In this document: positions 62,640 through 64,000 of the stretch, in pieces | Layout: the number at the start of each line of letters is the position of its first letter | How positions within the stretch are numbered: position 1 is the stretch's first letter | From: Hyphomonas sediminis | GTDB taxonomy: Bacteria; Pseudomonadota; Alphaproteobacteria; Caulobacterales; Hyphomonadaceae | Assembly: GCF_019679475.1 (NCBI RefSeq) | Contig: NZ_JAIEZP010000001.1 | Location: forward strand, 3,162,001 to 3,226,000 | Length of the DNA stretch: 64,000 bases | Reading direction: 5' to 3' | Made by a program: the position numbers and the translations under genes | Notes under the pieces: generated by a model | What the model was told of the DNA's origin: nothing | Seen by the model: only the letters and a program-made list of their open reading frames with translations | Databases searched by the model: none

Positions 62640-63914
62640 ATGAGCCTGCCGGACCGAACTTCCCTGGCGATTGTCGGCGCAGGCCCCGGCGGGCTGACGC
62701 TCGCGCAATACCTGCGGCTCACAGGTTATTCACAGTTCACCCTGATCGAGCAGGCCGACCGTATCGGCGGCAAATCCGACAGCATGGACCTGGGAGACCT
62801 GATCGCCGAGATGGGCACCTGCTACGCGACAGGCGCCTACAAGGATGTGCTGAAGTGGATGAAGCGCCAGCGCAAACCCTTCCGCATGCTCCGCAAGACC
62901 ACGGTCGATGGCGCGGGCATGCGCGATTATGTCAATGACGCGCCCGGTCCTTCCCTGCCCCAGCAGGTGCTGGCCTATCTGTCAAAACGCCAGGGGCTGC
63001 TTGGCCGTCTGAAGAAAAACCCGGACGACCCGCGCGCACTTGCTGAAGCGGCGATGTCCGCCGAGGCCTGGCTGACCGAACAGAAGCTGCCGAAGATCAT
63101 GCGCATGATGTACCGCGCGGTAACGGCGCTCGGATATGGTTACCTCAACGAGGTGTCGATCTATCAGGCGATGATGTGGGTTGATCATCACGCCATTATC
63201 AGCGGCGCGACCGGCAAGCTGATCATGCCCTCCCAGGGCTGGTCGAATTTCTGGGACGTTCTGGCACAAGATTTCGATGTCCGCCTGTCCCACCAGATCA
63301 CGAAAATCGAGCGCGGCCCGAAAGAATCCCTGCTGCATTTTGCCGACGGTCGCCAGCTCTCGGCGAATGCGTTGGCCTGCACCATTCCCGTCGATGACTG
63401 GGCGCGCCTTGTTACTGATCCGACGGCGGATGAAAAAACCGTCGCCGAGGCCGTGACGTGGAAAGGCTACGCCACCTCGCTCATCGTTGTCGAAAACTGG
63501 TTTACGGAAGAAGACATCCGCTCCTTCTCGCGCGCCTTCCTGCCGGGCTCCTATCCCGGCCAGCTGATTTCGGCCCGCTATGAAGGCCACAGCCCGGACT
63601 TTGGCGGCCATCTTTATGTCACCGGCCAGATCCCCGGCGACTATACGGTGCCGGAACTGCGCATTTTCCTTGAACGCGATCTTGCAGACCAGGGCGCGCA
63701 GCTCGTCAACGTGGTGAACGTCAAGAACTGGCGCTACTTCCCCCACCTCAATCTCAAGGCCATCGAAAACGGCCTGATCGGCCGGATGCAGGCAATGCAG
63801 GGGCAAAGCCAGTCCTGGTATTCGGGCGCGAGCTTCTCGCACGAATCCGTGGCCAACATCTCCCGCTTCAACAAGGCGATTGCGCCGCAGGTCCTCTCCG
63901 CTCTCAAACGCTGA
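62640..63914 (+). CDS. FAD-binding amine-oxidase-like flavoprotein
   Basis: The 424-aa protein has LAIVGAGPGGLTLAQYLRLT for FAD, then FTLIEQADRIGGKSDSMDLG (amine-oxidase/phytoene-desaturase-like second motif) and LIMPSQGWSNFWDVLAQDF. The C-terminus lacks the usual GD(xx)P FAD motif, ending in SGASFSHESVANISRFNKAI. Substrate is unknown. It is divergent from the pseudokinase-like gene, only 88 bp apart, so promoters overlap. The last 86 bp of the window hold nothing recognisable. Confidence 0.85.
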   Translation: MSLPDRTSLAIVGAGPGGLTLAQYLRLTGYSQFTLIEQADRIGGKSDSMDLGDLIAEMGTCYATGAYKDVLKWMKRQRKPFRMLRKTTVDGAGMRDYVNDAPGPSLPQQVLAYLSKRQGLLGRLKKNPDDPRALAEAAMSAEAWLTEQKLPKIMRMMYRAVTALGYGYLNEVSIYQAMMWVDHHAIISGATGKLIMPSQGWSNFWDVLAQDFDVRLSHQITKIERGPKESLLHFADGRQLSANALACTIPVDDWARLVTDPTADEKTVAEAVTWKGYATSLIVVENWFTEEDIRSFSRAFLPGSYPGQLISARYEGHSPDFGGHLYVTGQIPGDYTVPELRIFLERDLADQGAQLVNVVNVKNWRYFPHLNLKAIENGLIGRMQAMQGQSQSWYSGASFSHESVANISRFNKAIAPQVLSALKR

Positions 63915-64000
63915 GGCAGCTCCGCCGCGCATGGAGGGGCGCCCGGCGCCTTTATCCATCCCCTCCCCGCATAAATGTTATCAGGTCATCACGGGATCAA

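Overview
The window is GC-rich, densely coded bacterial DNA. Gene content (rplU-rpmA-obgE-proB neighbourhood, an NDUFS4-type complex I subunit next to tRNA-Pro, an ATP12-family F1 assembly factor, a TorF-type porin, TonB receptors) and Caulobacter-like promoters point to an aerobic, probably marine alphaproteobacterium. Hyphomonadaceae (Hyphomonas-like) is my best guess; this is an inference from gene families, not a database match.

Layout: 0-2.4 kb is the end of a mobile or accessory region: a cut DUF2924 gene, a large serine recombinase, a field of TTCCCTG repeats and tRNA-Ser(CGA). 2.5-11.4 kb holds a diguanylate cyclase, rplU-rpmA (L21 with an extra helix-hairpin-helix-like tail), a GNAT, obgE, one copy of a duplicated unknown gene, a 56-aa membrane protein, and proB-GNAT-RimK-like ATP-grasp translated with 4-nt overlaps. 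11.7-15.8 kb is fatty-acid related: acyl-CoA synthetase, thioesterase II, AraC regulator. 16-19 kb has tRNA-Pro, the complex I subunit, tRNA-Arg, and an unrecognised two-gene membrane module (a von Willebrand A-like protein and a coiled-coil membrane protein), which is my best candidate for an undescribed system. 19.2-25 kb holds an alpha/beta-hydrolase-like protein, a DUF695-RraB fusion, a lipoprotein amidohydrolase and the propionyl-CoA carboxylase beta chain.

25-36 kb: a palindromic operator in front of a two-gene exported operon (DUF2145-like), ATP12, HAD phosphatase, RluA-type pseudouridine synthase, FluC/CrcB, tRNA-Gly, a copper-acquisition set (DUF2946-like protein, OprC/NosA-like TonB receptor, TonB), and a coupled PLP-homeostasis pair (YggS-type protein, pyridoxal kinase). 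36-44 kb: haloalkane dehalogenase-like hydrolase, thiolase-like protein without the usual cysteine, gpsA, dienoyl-CoA isomerase-like crotonase, Baeyer-Villiger-type monooxygenase, META-domain lipoprotein and a TetR regulator. 44.2-46.1 kb contains an AT-richer gap, a degenerate 5' half of a tRNA and the intact tRNA-Val. 46-64 kb: CPBP protease, AraC regulator, lon, parE, the second copy of the duplicated unknown gene, a polytopic membrane protein, a BLUF photoreceptor, SDR, TorF porin, alanine dehydrogenase, amidohydrolase, pirin, a histidine-kinase-like protein without its phosphoacceptor His, and an FAD-binding protein.

Several dispersed intergenic palindromic repeats occur in two copies each. 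Most of the rest is ordinary chromosomal housekeeping.
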